From assembly GCA_011634665.1 (NCBI GenBank), contig WAEK01000007.1, positions 1,785,501 to 1,849,500 of the forward strand: a stretch of 64,000 nucleotides of DNA, in the 5' to 3' direction. The translations under genes and the position numbers were made by a program. The DNA comes from Mortierella sp. BCC40632. Lineage: Eukaryota; Mortierellomycota; Mortierellomycetes; Mortierellales; Mortierellaceae. A model generated the notes under the pieces. The model did not search any database and was not told where the DNA came from. It saw only the letters and a list, made by a program, of their open reading frames with translations. This document shows positions 1 to 12,397 of the stretch, piece after piece (the stretch's first letter is position 1; each line of letters begins with the position of its first letter).

Positions 1-3000
1 TCAAGTCTTGAAGATGACTTTTCAAATACTATGCCCTGTTTGCTGAAACATGTGATTGTCGTTGTCGATGCTATTCCTAATTTAGGGCACGTCAAAGCGC
101 ACCTGGCTGCGGAGAACATGCTTGTATACATCGGCCAAGGAGGAACCTGGTAAGAAGGAAACCCCGGTTGACATCGTTGTTGTTGAGTTCAGAGAGTATA
201 TTGAGGTCAACGACTCTCTTTCTAGCTCTTTGTTTCTTACATCGCTGTGTTCGTTACTCCCCTTGCCTCTCTATCTTGTAGGACGCCCGCTCACATCGAC
301 CAATGCGGAGCAATCGGTCATAACATCATGCCATGGGCTGATAACGGTATGTGACATTTATTATGTAAAGCTCAAGCTAGTGATGTCTTGTAGATTTTAC
401 TGTAGTGAAAGCACTAGTTGCTGTTGTAGTAACTTTAGTTTTCTATCTTCCTCTCCCTCCTCCTTCCTTTTTTTGCGAGATAGACTCATCCTCTATCTGG
501 TTCTTGATTTCGACCAAAGACAAGGCTAAAGCAGAGGCCCTCTGGGGATCCTTTGGTCATCCTCTAGAGTATGAGGCTTACTTTGCATCTGTGGAAGAAC
601 TTTCCCGCGCAACCTTCCCGATCTACGTAGTTGAACAAAAAGTAGGAGATTTTGTTCTTGTACCGAGCCAGTCCTATCATCAAGTCTTTAACCTGGTAAG
701 GAAAACAGACAGGGGATGGAGGAGTTCTTTCTTACACGTTGAGAGAGAGAGAGAGAAACTTGTCCAGTCATATCCTTTTTCCTTTTTTCTAAACTTTTCA
801 ACCGCGTTGGTTTGATCTTTGTAGGGCAAAGCGAGTATCAAGGTGGCCTGGAACCGACTCACCAGCCAAAGCTTGAAGGCCTCGATCGAATCTGTCTTGC
901 CTCGTTATCGAGAGTAAGTAGAATTATGTAGCATATTAGTTGCTCTTTGATGCAAATGTGGCTACTTCAAATCTGGTAAAGAGAGATATAATCGACGGAG
1001 GTCACTACAACTGACCTCATTTTTCGCTCCTATTCTAACCCCTCCTCTCCCCCCTTTTTTTTCTAGGATTGGCCGCCCAGAGGGCTACAGAATCAGTATA
1101 GTTATCAAGAGCACCATCGAGGCTTTCCGAGATCTTCTCCAGAGTCAAACTCCTGATCTTGGCCTCCCCCCTGGAGAATTTATCGAGTGTTTTAACACAT
1201 TGCTGAGTCTCTTCCGAACTATCATCGAGGAGGAGTGGGTTGATATGAACCCCATAGACAATCGTGGTTCTCCCACATTCAAAAAGCCAAAGAGGCTCAA
1301 AAATACGAGCCCAGCCATATGCGACTATTGCAGGGCTGACCTTTGGAATCGACAGTATCAGTGTAATCTCTGCATGAACGAGGATGGAGATAGCTATGAT
1401 ATCTGTACCCGATGCGTCAGTCTCGGTCGTGGCTGTATCCATAGGGCTACAAGTCAGTTGGAGTTTGTTGAAAACTTTTCGATGAGATCGTGTATCGAAC
1501 TCCATAATGAGGCTGTTGATGCCTGGAACCAATCCGAGGTCCTCGAAGATCACCCAGACTTTTCTTATATCGAGAATCCATGGGAGAATGGGTAAGTTAG
1601 CCGGCCAGGCTGTATGTGTGTGCGTGTGTATGTTTCTAGTCCACGCTTTTCCCTAAACGAACTACGAGTTCAATGGTTGACACTGACATCTTAAAAACAC
1701 TTGCCTTTATAGATATATCCCCTTGAACGACAAGCGCTTTTCTTACGCAACATTGGCTTATAAGAGAAAGTTCACGATGAAAAAACGTAGAAAGGTAATG
1801 GTAACATCAATAGGATCGGGCCTATGTTTCCCGATCAGAGTATTTTCAATCATACAGTCTCTTCTCACACTTTTTGCTCTTGGATTGAAACCATGTAGGC
1901 TTGCCACCACTGCAACCAAAAGAGCAAGAACATTATGATCGTTGGATGTTCAGATTGCTCAAACCGCTTCTGCGAGGCGTGTCTCTACGAGCATTATGAG
2001 ATACGATGGGATGAGATCGAAGCGAGCCGCCAAGATTGGCTCTGTCCAGTATGCATGGATTACTGTTGTTGCAAAGTGTGTGGCGACCATCAGGAGGGAG
2101 CACAGCAAAGGTCTCGATCAAGATCGGCTTTAAGTCTGCCCTTGGTGTATACAAACCCAGATGAGGATGATCGAAACTGTGGTGGCGTTTCGGATGAGAT
2201 CAAAAAAGACTTTGTTGACCACGAGCAGCCGCCCTCTATTGCAAAACAAGAGCCTGTAGACGAATACAAGATTGACCTTGAACACAATGATGCCACCGAC
2301 GTTGGTGTGGAGTGCAGCCAAGCCAACAAGACGACGACTCTGATCGAAAGAGGAATGCCATCGCCCATCCAAGAAGCAGATCCGGGCTATGACGTCTCTG
2401 AGATGAGTGCTGAAGAGTTCCAACTGCCCACGGCAGACGAGAGCGTGAACGTCTTTGGTCCCGAGTTTAAAGAAATGTTGGACTTTTTACACAACTCTAA
2501 TTTTCGAAAGACTTTAGAGGCACTCGAGCAAAGCAATGGAGACAGTGCACTTCGTACAAAGATCTACAAGACAGATCGTCTACTGGCGTCAGTTGGACTT
2601 GATGTGCAAAAGATCTTTAGGAGCGAGGTCTCAGAGAGGGTGCTGGGCACCCGGATGGCCAAGCAAGTTTCAAGATCTCCAACACCGGCGACTTTATCTA
2701 CACCCAAGCCAAAGTCGACTTCTAGCTCTAGATCTGTCTCCAAAAACCGGCCAGGTAACGAGGCGATACCAATCACCATTGAGGACACTCCTTTGCAATC
2801 GCAAACTATGGCGTCTAGCTCATCGACCACGAAACGTCGTCCATCGTCAGCGATGTCCTCCAGGAAGACCTTGTCGCAAAAACGGTCGCAACGCTCAAAA
2901 CACGAGTCTGATGATATCGACTACTCGCCGCCAGTGAAGGAGCCACCAATGCAAACAGTACGAGAGGCGACTTTGCCACGAAAGGGGTCTAAGCGAAAGC

Positions 3001-4178
3001 TCGCTATGACTGACGATGAATCGAAATTGGACGAGGTGGGTCAAAAGGCAAAGAAGCGTAGTTGGACCACTCCAGAGCCTACTACCGAGGATCAGGCTGA
3101 GAAGAAGACTCCAAGACAACGTCGCGACTCAACATCTACTCAGCAAAGGAGCCGCCCTTCTTCCTCCAGGATGAGCGAAGCGAGGGATGGAGATAGACGG
3201 GGTTCGCGTTCTCAAAAGAATTCTCTTCCGCCGTTCGTGGCGGATTATGAGTTCACCTTTGGTGACAGTGTCCAACTCCCTCCGATACCTCTCCGAACCA
3301 GAGGTCGACCAAGAAAGCTCATTTCCGCAGAATCTTCAGCTGAGGTAGTGAGTAACATATCCCAGGAGCAGGTCAAGAAGCACGCGAATGATATTTGTCA
3401 GGAGGATGACCAGTTAATGAGTGCGCAGGTCAGCACTCAAGAATACGGTACAGCTGACGAGAGGAGCAAAGCTGCTTCAACCCATGATATGGACATGCCC
3501 CTACCCACAGACCTGAGCCAGATCCCAGCCCAAGATATGGATCACATCTCGACCCAAGACAGCGGCAAAGGTAGCAGCGCTGGTGTCAACGGTGATGGTA
3601 GTGGTAACAACCAGAATCCGCCCATGCCCCAGGTAGAGGCACCCCGTCGAAGACATGGTCCCTTGAGAATCGAACGCACGAGATATATTGAGATTTCCAT
3701 TGGCCCTCTGCTGGACAAGGCCGAAGAACCCGAGCCCGTGATACCGATTTTCCCGCCTTCTCTTATGGACCAGGGTGGTGGTAACGAGGAGAGCACAGAG
3801 CCGACGATGGAAGTTGAGCAGACAGCAGCCGGCGAAGGTTCCTCGATGGGTAGCCATGGATCTATAATGATGGATGATCAATTGAAAGAGGACACGTCTT
3901 TGCTTTCGATTGATGATGTGGATATGGACAAGATCTCTGTCGCGAGCGAGCCCTGTCGCCTGGACCATGATGTGGTGATGGAGAAGGGCGTACGACCATC
4001 GTCCACGGAGCGACGACCCTCCCCGACTAGAACAACCTCGATTCGGTTCAAGTCGATCAACAAGCGACAGCCACGAACTCCTTTGAACGAGAGTGCCAAG
4101 CCCAGTGCTTATCCTCTTCGTCGGCGCACGTCCTCTGATCGAAACTCTGGCGCTTCCGCTGGCGGTTCAGCGCGGTAG
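1..4178 (+). CDS. JmjC-domain / 4CXXC_R1 zinc-finger chromatin protein (5' truncated)
   Basis: Likely a nuclear JmjC-family oxygenase (histone demethylase class). The 5' end lies outside the window; at least 1133 codons remain. Exons are <1-149, 282-346, 484-695, 825-913, 1067-1591, 1713-1794 and 1899-4178, and all phases fit. The JmjC fold is seen as TPAHIDQCGAIGHNIM (HxD iron ligands near residues 54-56) and PSQSYHQVFN (third His, about residue 137). A ZZ-like Cys cluster follows (CDYC, CNLC, CTRC, about 256-300). Exon 7 opens with the 4CXXC_R1-type cluster (CHHC, CSDC, CEAC, CPVC, CKVC). The remaining 600 or so residues are Ser/Lys/Glu-rich and probably disordered, with one AT-hook core (RTRGRPRKL, about residue 840). 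Both chelating residues are present, so activity is plausible; the substrate cannot be read from sequence. It is convergent with FRS1. Confidence 0.85.
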
Positions 4179-4901
4179 AGTTTTCTTTTTTTAAAGGACT
4201 CGGTTGGATATGAAGAAGGGATGACTGGAGCAAGTCAGTGGAGATCACCTCTCCCTATCCTATTTCCCATCCGTCCCCTCTCCTCTCATTGTCACCACCG
4301 CCGCCACATGTATAGCACGTCTTTTTTTTTTTTCTTCTTTTCTTTCTTTTCTTTTGCTTTTCTTGATCTAATTGCTTCTTTTGCTTTCTTGCGTTTTTTT
4401 TTCTGTATGATTGAATCCCTTTCGAGAGCTTACTCAAGGGAAAAAGTAGACTTATCTTTCATTGCGTTTTTGCGCCCCCTAATTGCGTTACTCACCACTA
4501 ATACCACCCCTCCTATGACTGAATCCTTCTTCAAAAAAAAAGGAAAAAAAAAAATAGGGTGGTATCTCTCTCTCTCTTTTCTCTCCCCAATTGCGGCTCA
4601 CTACGAAAAAAGAATCTCCTTTTTGAGATTGTGTTAAAGGAATAAAAGTTGCTTTTTTTTTTTTTTTTTTTTTTTTCATTTTTTGTTTTTTTTTTTTTCA
4701 TTTTTTTTTTTTTTTCTGTTCGTGTGCCGATCCAAATACATGCAACACATGCCAACTACTCTTTTTTTCTATCCTGACAGGGCGGGATGAGTGGGGAGAA
4801 ATTCTTTGATGGTGTGGAAGGGAACCCAGATCTTTTACTTTGGCTCCACCTCCCCCAACCTCATTGATTTTTTTTTCCTTCTTCTCTTGTTCCTTCCTGC
4901 T
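4179..4901. other. convergent 3' spacer between JmjC gene and FRS1
   Basis: No gene seen. It holds the 3' ends of two converging genes and long T/A runs, including nearly unbroken T tracts at about 4650-4715. No ORF here has splice or homology support. Confidence 0.7.
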
Positions 4902-5080
4902 CTACAGGAAGGGCTCCAGATCAAACTCCATAGCAGATGTAGGGAAGTTGAAGCCAAACTTTTCCAAAACCTCGGGGTGCAAGATACCGAACGAACCAAT
5001 GACCTTGGTCTCGCCCTTTTGACGAAGATAAATATCTGCAGATCGAGAGGGGAAGTATGTAGGGTCTATTATATATTTTT

Positions 5081-5136
<56 letters not shown>

Positions 5137-5228
5137 AGAGCCAGTTCAAAAAGAAAAAGAAATGAACCAGCAATGTAAAACCCGGTACAATAGACGAGCG
5201 GACAAAATTAAGTAGAGTTGAAATTGGC

Positions 5229-5274
<46 letters not shown>

Positions 5275-8171
5275 AATAAATAAATAAATAAAAGACCACT
5301 TACTCTCAGAGTCCTGGATCCAGTATCCCGTCTTGTTGCTGTCCTTGTCAACAGGCTCGCAGTGCAACATCTTGAGGGTTCTGTCCAACAGACCATGGAT
5401 CTGCTCCAGACCACTGGTCTTGTTGGAATAGGTGGCACAGACACGACGAATGTTCCGCGAACGACGCTCCATCGTATCATCCTTGACTGCTGTGTCACCG
5501 ACCTCAAAGACCTTGATTGGCAACGAGTGGCTCTTGTTCTCCTTCAACGTCTTCAACACTCCGGGCAAGAGCGAGGTTCGAACAACTTGGTACTCGACCG
5601 TCTTGGGGTGAGCAAGACGAACAGCAATGTTGCCGGGATCCTTCTGACGCAAGAAAGCAAAGTTCTCATCATGCGAGCACTAAAAGAAAAGATAATAAAA
5701 AAAAATCGTGTTAAAATAAAGAGAGAGAAAAAGATTCAACGGGTATTTGAAACAATCAGAACCACTCTACTCGGATAAAGAACAGATCCTCTCTTTCCCC
5801 ATTTCCAACTTACCAAGGTCAAGGGGCTAACCTCGCTCCATCCAGCAAGGGCCAATTCCAAACGAGCAATGTCCGACAACTTGTTCAAAGGATAAGGCTT
5901 TCCAAAGGTCGAGACGGAAGGAGCCTGACGAGGCAAGTTGTTGAAACCATAGGCAATGGCCACATCCTCCATAATATCACACTGATGCAACACATCCGAA
6001 CGTGTGATGGGCACCTGGACAACAACTTGATTCTTATCCTTTTCGGAAGGTTCTGCCACCAAGGACATCTTGTTGAGGAGATCACAAATCTCGTTCGAGC
6101 TCAACTGCAATCCAGTGCATCCGTTGATATAATCGACCTTGGCCGTGGTTGTGCGAGAATCCACGACGGGTGTCACACCCTTGGGCTGACGGTTGTCCTC
6201 ATACTCGATATCGACCTGCTCGACACTAGGAGTAGTGTTACCACAAAAAAAGACGGAAAGTGAAAAAATCTTTGTGAGTCACTCAGTAAAAAAAAAAAAA
6301 AAAATAGACACCAAATCGCTGACACATCCCCCTCTCCTCCTAGGAGTCAACTAACCCAACCTCTGACACACACACTCTCTCTCCTTTCCCCGCACAAGGG
6401 CCAGATAACAAAGTCGACAGCTCCCACATGGTCACTGCGTCGTCTCTCAAAGAATCTATTTTAAAAAAATTTAAAAAGAAGATAGGACTTACGTGAAGGG
6501 CTCGGCGCAGTATTCAGAGAACATGGCCACCATGGTGTTCAAGACAACCTTGGCCTTGGTCAAATCCGTAGCTGTGCACTCGATAAAGACATTCTTGGTC
6601 TCCAACGTGATCTTGGAATGGTTGCTGTTGATGATCGGAGGCAAGGACAAGACCTGACGCTTGGAGTCATAGATAATTGGGTAAACGGGCGAAGACCGAA
6701 TAATGGGCAAATACTTGCCAAGATGCTTATCCGAATCGTAAAAGTTCATCAACTCTTCTGCGTTCATGGTCTTTTCCTGATTCAAGGGAGCAAAGACAAT
6801 ATCCTTGGGAGCCAAGGCTTCATAGGTGAAGGGACCTTCGAGCGTGTCGAGATCATGGGTACCAATGGCCACCAATGTACGCTTCCTGCAAATGTTTTGA
6901 TGCAACTTGTCCTGAAGATCGATAAAGTTCTTGTAGTTCAACTCTGTGAACTTGACATTCCTGAGAACTGCACAGACAATGAAAGGACGGATTTGAGCTG
7001 TCTGTGATGAGAGATCCGTTGTTGTTGGTCCATATCAAAGTGTTGGTCAAAAGAAAATAAGGAATATATGTGCGGTAGGAAACCATTGGTTTTTTTGTTT
7101 TGTTTTGTATTAGTTCCTGTTGTTCTGGGAGAGAGATCCATTGTTTTTTTTTTTTTTTTTTTTTTTTTCTTCTTTGCAATCCTGTACTCGGAATACTGAC
7201 CTCGGGCTTGACAATCATCTTTTGGCGGGGAGCACCATTGGGGGGTGGAACAATCTTGTAGACTGGAGGCTTGCTCATGCCCTGGAAGACCAACAAGGAG
7301 CGAGAGATACCTTCGTGGCAGAGAAGATCATAGCTGTATTGACCAGAGCAAAGATAATAGGATCAAGTCAGTTTCTTTCTCTTGTCCGTCCAGTGCAATT
7401 GCAAACTTGCGCGTAGATTAAGAGTCCACGTCCGGAAGGAATTATTATATAAAAAAAAATTATAAAGCATGATCCTCCTTCTATTACCGGTTGGCAGGGA
7501 TATCAATCTTCAAGATGGGTCTGTCCGAAACGCTGTCATCGACCTTGCTGGCTCCGACCTCACGGATAGCCATCTCCTTGGCCGAGGTCTATCATAGGAG
7601 CCGAGATACAAAAAAAAAAAAAAAGCGAATCAAACAAAAGAAAGAAAGAGTGAGTCCTGGGAATACTGAGAATCCGCGTCTGACAAGGAAGAGACCTGAT
7701 AGAGACTCGCGGCAAAAGGAAGGAGGAAAAAGCAAAGAATGCATCGATCCGTTGCCGAGTTGCACCGAATGAGGTTCTTTTTTTTTTTTTTTTTCAAGAA
7801 TGAGAAGTGAAAAATCGGCCTTATCCTCTTCCAGTTCGATACCAAAGTTGAAGCAGAGGTCCATGAACTCATCGAAGGCTATTTTTTTTTTTTTTTTTTT
7901 TTTTTTTGGCAGGGATGAAGAAAGAAAGAGATCACTCGGCTTTGGTCAGTTCAAATGTAAGGACAAGAAGAGTTATCTCGCTCTCCTTCACTCGATGACA
8001 AAATGTGGATGAGCCTTTTTTTTTTTTTTGGACGGTGGATGGATAAATGAAGATGAGAGAATGGATGGAGAATGGATGGATGGGTGGATGGATGGATGGG
8101 AACGACACGGTACTGTATTCCTTTCCGAGAGCCTTGTAGAGCTCCTCCTTGTCGACGTTGACGGTGGGCAT
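4902..8171 (-). CDS. FRS1: Phenylalanine--tRNA ligase beta subunit, cytosolic
   Basis: Beta chain of the alpha2-beta2 cytosolic enzyme that charges tRNA-Phe. Exons from the 5' end: 8114-8171, 7820-7878, 7488-7588, 7201-7333, 6493-7001, 5814-6225, 5304-5679 and 4902-5065. They sum to 1812 nt (603 aa), close to yeast and human FRS beta. The N-terminus [11 protein letters not shown], then [25 protein letters not shown] and [11 protein letters not shown] are typical of the family, as is the C-terminal FGILHPEVL...LEPFL ending. The ATG at 8171 is chosen because the family starts with this motif. Intron 2 has no GT donor: the frame fits AAG|GCCGAT (GC-AG) or GAG|GATAAG (GA-AG). A (GA)n tract lies in the 3' flank at 5082-5134 and a (CA)n tract in intron 7. 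Confidence 0.95.
5082..5134. repeat. (GA)n microsatellite
   Basis: Perfect GA dinucleotide run in the last intron of FRS1, just outside the final exon. Confidence 0.95.
5232..5271. repeat. (CA)n microsatellite
   Basis: Perfect CA run followed by AAAT repeats, inside the last intron of FRS1. Confidence 0.95.
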
Positions 8172-8758
8172 GGTGGATGGTGTGGATGAAGAACGGTCGT
8201 GTTGAAGGCAACAGAAATGGAAGGTAACAGAACAACGACTTTGTCCACTCTTTCTGTATCTCTCGAGGCCAACTCTCTGACTCTCTCGTTTTCTCTCTGA
8301 CTCTCTCTTACTCTCTCTCTCTCACACACACACACACTTACTCTTACTCTTACTCTCTCTCTCCTCTTCCCCGCCCTGTCCTGAACAGACCGTCCCAATC
8401 ACCTTCGAGAGTCAGTCCAGGGAATTCTGTTTTGATTTGTTCGAAAAGCCGTCACTCAGCTGTTCACTCGCTCACTCACCACCCACCTCACATTCTCCTA
8501 TGGCACCTTTTTTTTTTTTTATGTATTTATTCGACTCGTATGAATTTGGTCCGCAACATGCCAGTGTTACTGACGACCAATCTTCTCAACTATCTTACAA
8601 CCAGGAGGATCCAAAACAAGGAAAATTAGGCTGCTAAACTAAAAGTAGTGAATAGAGAGAGAGAGAAAAAAAAAAGAGCTCTAAAAAAAAAAAAAAAAAA
8701 ATCACATCCCAAATGTGCATACATGTTCTCCGGGCAGCTCAAGAGAAAGATAAAATAA

Positions 8759-8789
<31 letters not shown>

Positions 8790-9268
8790 AAAGGTCTGCG
8801 TTGACGAGGTCACTGAGAGAGGATAAGTGAAAAATAATAATAATATAAAAAAAAAAAAAAAAAATGCAATAGAGATGAATGGTGGAAGAAAATAGAAAAG
8901 AAAAAGTGAAAGAAATAAAGAAAGAAAAAGAAAAACGCATTAAAAAGAATCAAGCGACACTACGCTTATCTCTTTGAAAAGAAAAGAAAAAGAGAAGAGA
9001 AAAAAAAAAAGAGTCAGGTAGGATTGACACTTCTTCCAAACTCTTGGCTTCAACAGCGGGAGAGATAGGGATCACTCCTCCTGTCCATATCCTTTTCTTT
9101 TCTTTTCTTTTCTTTTTTTTCTTGTTCTTTCTTTTCTTGCGGGCTTGAAAATGTGATTTGTATTATGAGAGATGAGTCGGGTAAGGAGGAAGGTGGATGG
9201 GATGGGGGATGATACCCACCCTCTTCCACAAAAAAAATTAAAAAAAAAAAAAAACTTTTTCATTTCCT
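8172..9268. other. spacer: FRS1 promoter side and bZIP 3' side
   Basis: No gene seen. The left part (to about 8600) is the FRS1 upstream region, with CT runs and a (CA)n-like stretch; the right part is the 3' flank of the bZIP gene, dominated by A and T homopolymers. A (TGGA)n tetramer tract lies just inside FRS1 intron 1 at about 8035-8100. Confidence 0.6.
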
Positions 9269-10865
9269 TTAATAGACATCAAGCTTAACACGCTTGGTGC
9301 TCGTCTGATCCTCAAGACCCGCCTCATGAAGACGCGAATCCTTCTCAACAATCAAACCTCGGAGCCACTTCACCTCCATCTCTAGCTCCTTCACTCGCGC
9401 CTCGAGCGTCTCGGCTCGGAGCGTCTGCTCCTTTGCCGTCTGCTCAAGTGCTTGTTCACGCAACTTTTTCTTGTAACGGAAACGGGCCGAGGCGGCCGTG
9501 TTACGACGACGCTTGTCTTCTTCCGCCGCAAGCTTCGTTTGGGAATCGGAATCGTCCAGGTCGAGATCGGAGGAGCCTCGCTTGAGGCTCGGTTCCATCT
9601 CCTGGGTCTCGCTCAAAACAGGCGAGGCAGGAGCGATGGCCTTGTTGGCCTTGGCAGCAGTACTGGCGGCCGTGAGAGCAGCGGCAATGGCACTGGCATT
9701 GGCTGTCGTGGGGCTCTTGGGAGCGATGGGAGCAAGCGCAGGAGCGGGAGCTACCACAGGCTGGATGGGCTTTGGATGCCTCTTGGCCACACCCTGGTTG
9801 GTTTTGTACTGAGTCAAAGGCTGACGCAAAAGCTTAGCAGCTGCGGGCGTAGTGGGCGCCGTGGCAGGTGCAATGTTTGGCAGGAGCAATGGCAGACCCG
9901 AAGAAACCATGGGCTTCTGGAAGGTCTGCGGCTGCTGAAGCTGCATAACATGCGGTTGCTGAAGCTGCTGTTGCTGTTGCATCTGAGCCGAGGCTGAGTA
10001 CGCGGCCAACAGGGAGTGGAAGGCATTGATTGCCGCCGCCTGTTCCTGAAGTGCGGGTTGGCTCTGGGCCGACTCGACACTAGCAGGATTACGCTGACGA
10101 GTTCGCTCAAGGAGCGAGAGATGGCGAGCCTCTAGAAAAGGGGGGGAACAGATCAAAAGAAGAAAGAGAAGAGAAAGAAAAAGAAAAAAGAAAAAAGAGA
10201 AAAGAGAAAAAGTGCAAACAATGTTGACACGAACAACGATTCGGGTCGATTGTGGAGAAGGTCAGTAAACGAAGAAAGAGGAGCAGAACTGCATGAAAAA
10301 AAGAAAAAAAAAGGATGGATAGGCATCGAGATATGGCCCATTTCAAGGGCACTGACAACAAAGCAGCAAAAAGAACGCTGAAAAGGACGTTTTCTGCATT
10401 ATTAATCCCAGAGAGAGTGAGGATATAGGGGAAAGGGAGAAGAAAAAAAAAAAAAAAAGGGCAAAGGGCTCCACCAGCCGGAAGAATAAGGAACGAAAGA
10501 CTCTGGTAATATAGATATAGAGGACAATTGTGCATACCTTCATGAGGGAGATTAAGATACTCCATCAAGTGCTGCTGATCCAACGCCGACTGTGGGTTGG
10601 GGGTCATCACCTGTCCGACTGGCTTGACATCAGTCTTGGTGAGTGCAGCAGGCGAGGCCGTCAGGGCGGATGACGGGTGGTTGAGGGCCGCCAGGGCATC
10701 GAAGCCCGAGTCGGACTCAAAGATGCCAAGGCCTGGAGGGATGTCAAAGGTGAACTCGGCATTGGTCCAGAGTGACAGGTCCGCCGAGTAATCCACAGGC
10801 GAGGAGATGACGGGCGAGGAAGAGTTGAGGTTGGCGATGAGCGAAAGGTAAGGGTTCTCGGACAT
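9269..10865 (-). CDS. bZIP transcription factor, Cys-3/MetR (sulfur regulator) type
   Basis: DNA-binding activator, probably nuclear. Two exons, 10538-10865 and 9269-10131, sum to 1191 nt (396 aa). The last 86 residues hold the bZIP: a basic region with RRRNTAASARFRYKKKLREQ followed by a leucine zipper (LEARVKELEMEVKWLRGLI). The NTAASARFR signature is typical of Neurospora cys-3/Aspergillus metR and S. pombe Zip1-type factors rather than Gcn4, so sulfur or stress control is the likely role (inference). The middle is Gln-, Ala- and Pro-rich. The N-terminus (MSENPYLSLIANLNSS) looks like an acidic/aromatic activation region. The ATG at 10865 is the first ATG in frame. The C-terminus carries a small basic patch, STKRVKLDVY. 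Confidence 0.88.
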
Positions 10866-11514
10866 GATTGGATTCTGCTCGTGATGAAGGTGGAAAGAGT
10901 GGTTGGGGAGGGAGGGGGGGTTTTTTTTTTGGTTTTTTTTTGGTTGCAAACTGCGTCTGAGGATGATCGTCAGGGAGTGGCCTCAAGGGAACCGGGAGGC
11001 AACTGTGAAGGTAGAGATGGGGAGGCGAGAGGGAACAGGCAGACGCACACACACACACCCTTTTGGCGATGATCGTTCTTCTTTTTCGGGATGGATGAGA
11101 CGGAGTGGGTGAGAGAAAAGAAGAAAGAAAAGAGTTGGGGGGTTGGACAGCCTGCCCTGCTATTTAAACTGTCCCCGGCCAGTCTAATAGCCAGCCTCCG
11201 CCATGCCCAGCCAGCAGTCAATGCCCAGTCCAGTCCAGCCAGCAGCCAAAACCAAAGAAGAATCGAATGAGACGGACTGACTGACTGATAATTATGAGCC
11301 AGGTCTATCGATGAGCCAGCCAGCCAGCCAGCCAGCCAGGCATGCAACCGGACTCTGAATATCGAATCCGTCCCTTTGTTCTTCTCTCCCGTTATCGCTT
11401 CTGCACTCGCCCGCGCTCCTCTCCTCTCCCTTCCTCTCCTCTTCATTCCTCTATCCGAGTGTCCAGTAGTCCGCCTTTGTAGCCAGGATGGCCCGCTTAC
11501 CTTAAACCACCTGT

Positions 11515-11564
<50 letters not shown>

Positions 11565-12216
11565 GCTGTATCCCATGCTCGCCCTGACTGGTCCCCGCCC
11601 TGTCTCGCTCTATTCTTCTCTAAGCCCGCTGCTCTTGAACTAGGATACGGCCATCTCTGGGGAAACATCCAAAAGTCTAGCACTGGAAGATCGATTAAAG
11701 ACGGACATCGATCCTGAGTCCCCAAGTCCGACCGCACGATCCGGAGAAAGGTTCTCTCCCAGCTCGGTGACTGATCCATCCTTCCTCCACCTAGATCCCT
11801 CATGCTATGCTTTTCTCGGTCTTTACTGATCCATCCCGCCGCCCCACTCTTTTTCTCTCTTTCTTCTAATGCACTCTTTCTCTTTCTGTTTTTTCTTTTT
11901 TTCACAGGCCTGTCTTGCTCCTTTGATCCACTCGGGTCTCCTTTGGTCCACAGGTGTACCTACTGCCCTTGGCGGAGCCACAGATAGTCTTAGCTCTCTG
12001 AATTCGCTCTCTTTCCTCCTTTTTTTGTTCTCTTCTTGTCCTCCCTAAAGCATCGCCTGCCATATTGACAGATAGACAGGTGCAGCCTTGTGCGGCGTTA
12101 CAATGCGGTTGGGGTGCGGGTGAGCCCTATTAGTTCTTCTGCGCATGTTTACCAGAACAAGGAAACCTCATCTCATGCTCTAAAAGAAGCCTGGGTCCGA
12201 GAAGGGTTCCCCCTCC

Positions 12217-12253
<37 letters not shown>

Positions 12254-12397
12254 AGAACAAGACTTTTTCTACGTACTCTATTTTATACGCAAGAACACAT
12301 GATAACGCGGGTTCCGCAGGAAAGAGAGAGAGGGGGCGAAAGAGGACAGGAGCCGAATTTCCAACCAGTGGTTGTCAGGCCGGCTCAATTGAGAACT
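10866..12397. other. bZIP upstream region and spacer
   Basis: No supported gene. On the minus strand an AT-rich TTTAAATAG element at about 11161-11169 sits some 300 nt before the bZIP start and could be its core promoter. Simple repeats are a CAGC-type tract at 11310-11338 and a (CT)n tract at 11516-11559, with a second CT run near 12223-12252. Open frames here are short and unsupported. Confidence 0.5.
11516..11559. repeat. (CT)n microsatellite
   Basis: Perfect CT run in the bZIP upstream region. Confidence 0.9.

Noticed and set aside
10866..10949. N-terminal extension of the bZIP protein upstream of 10865
   Set aside because: The open frame extends 84 nt upstream but contains no ATG before the one at 10865.
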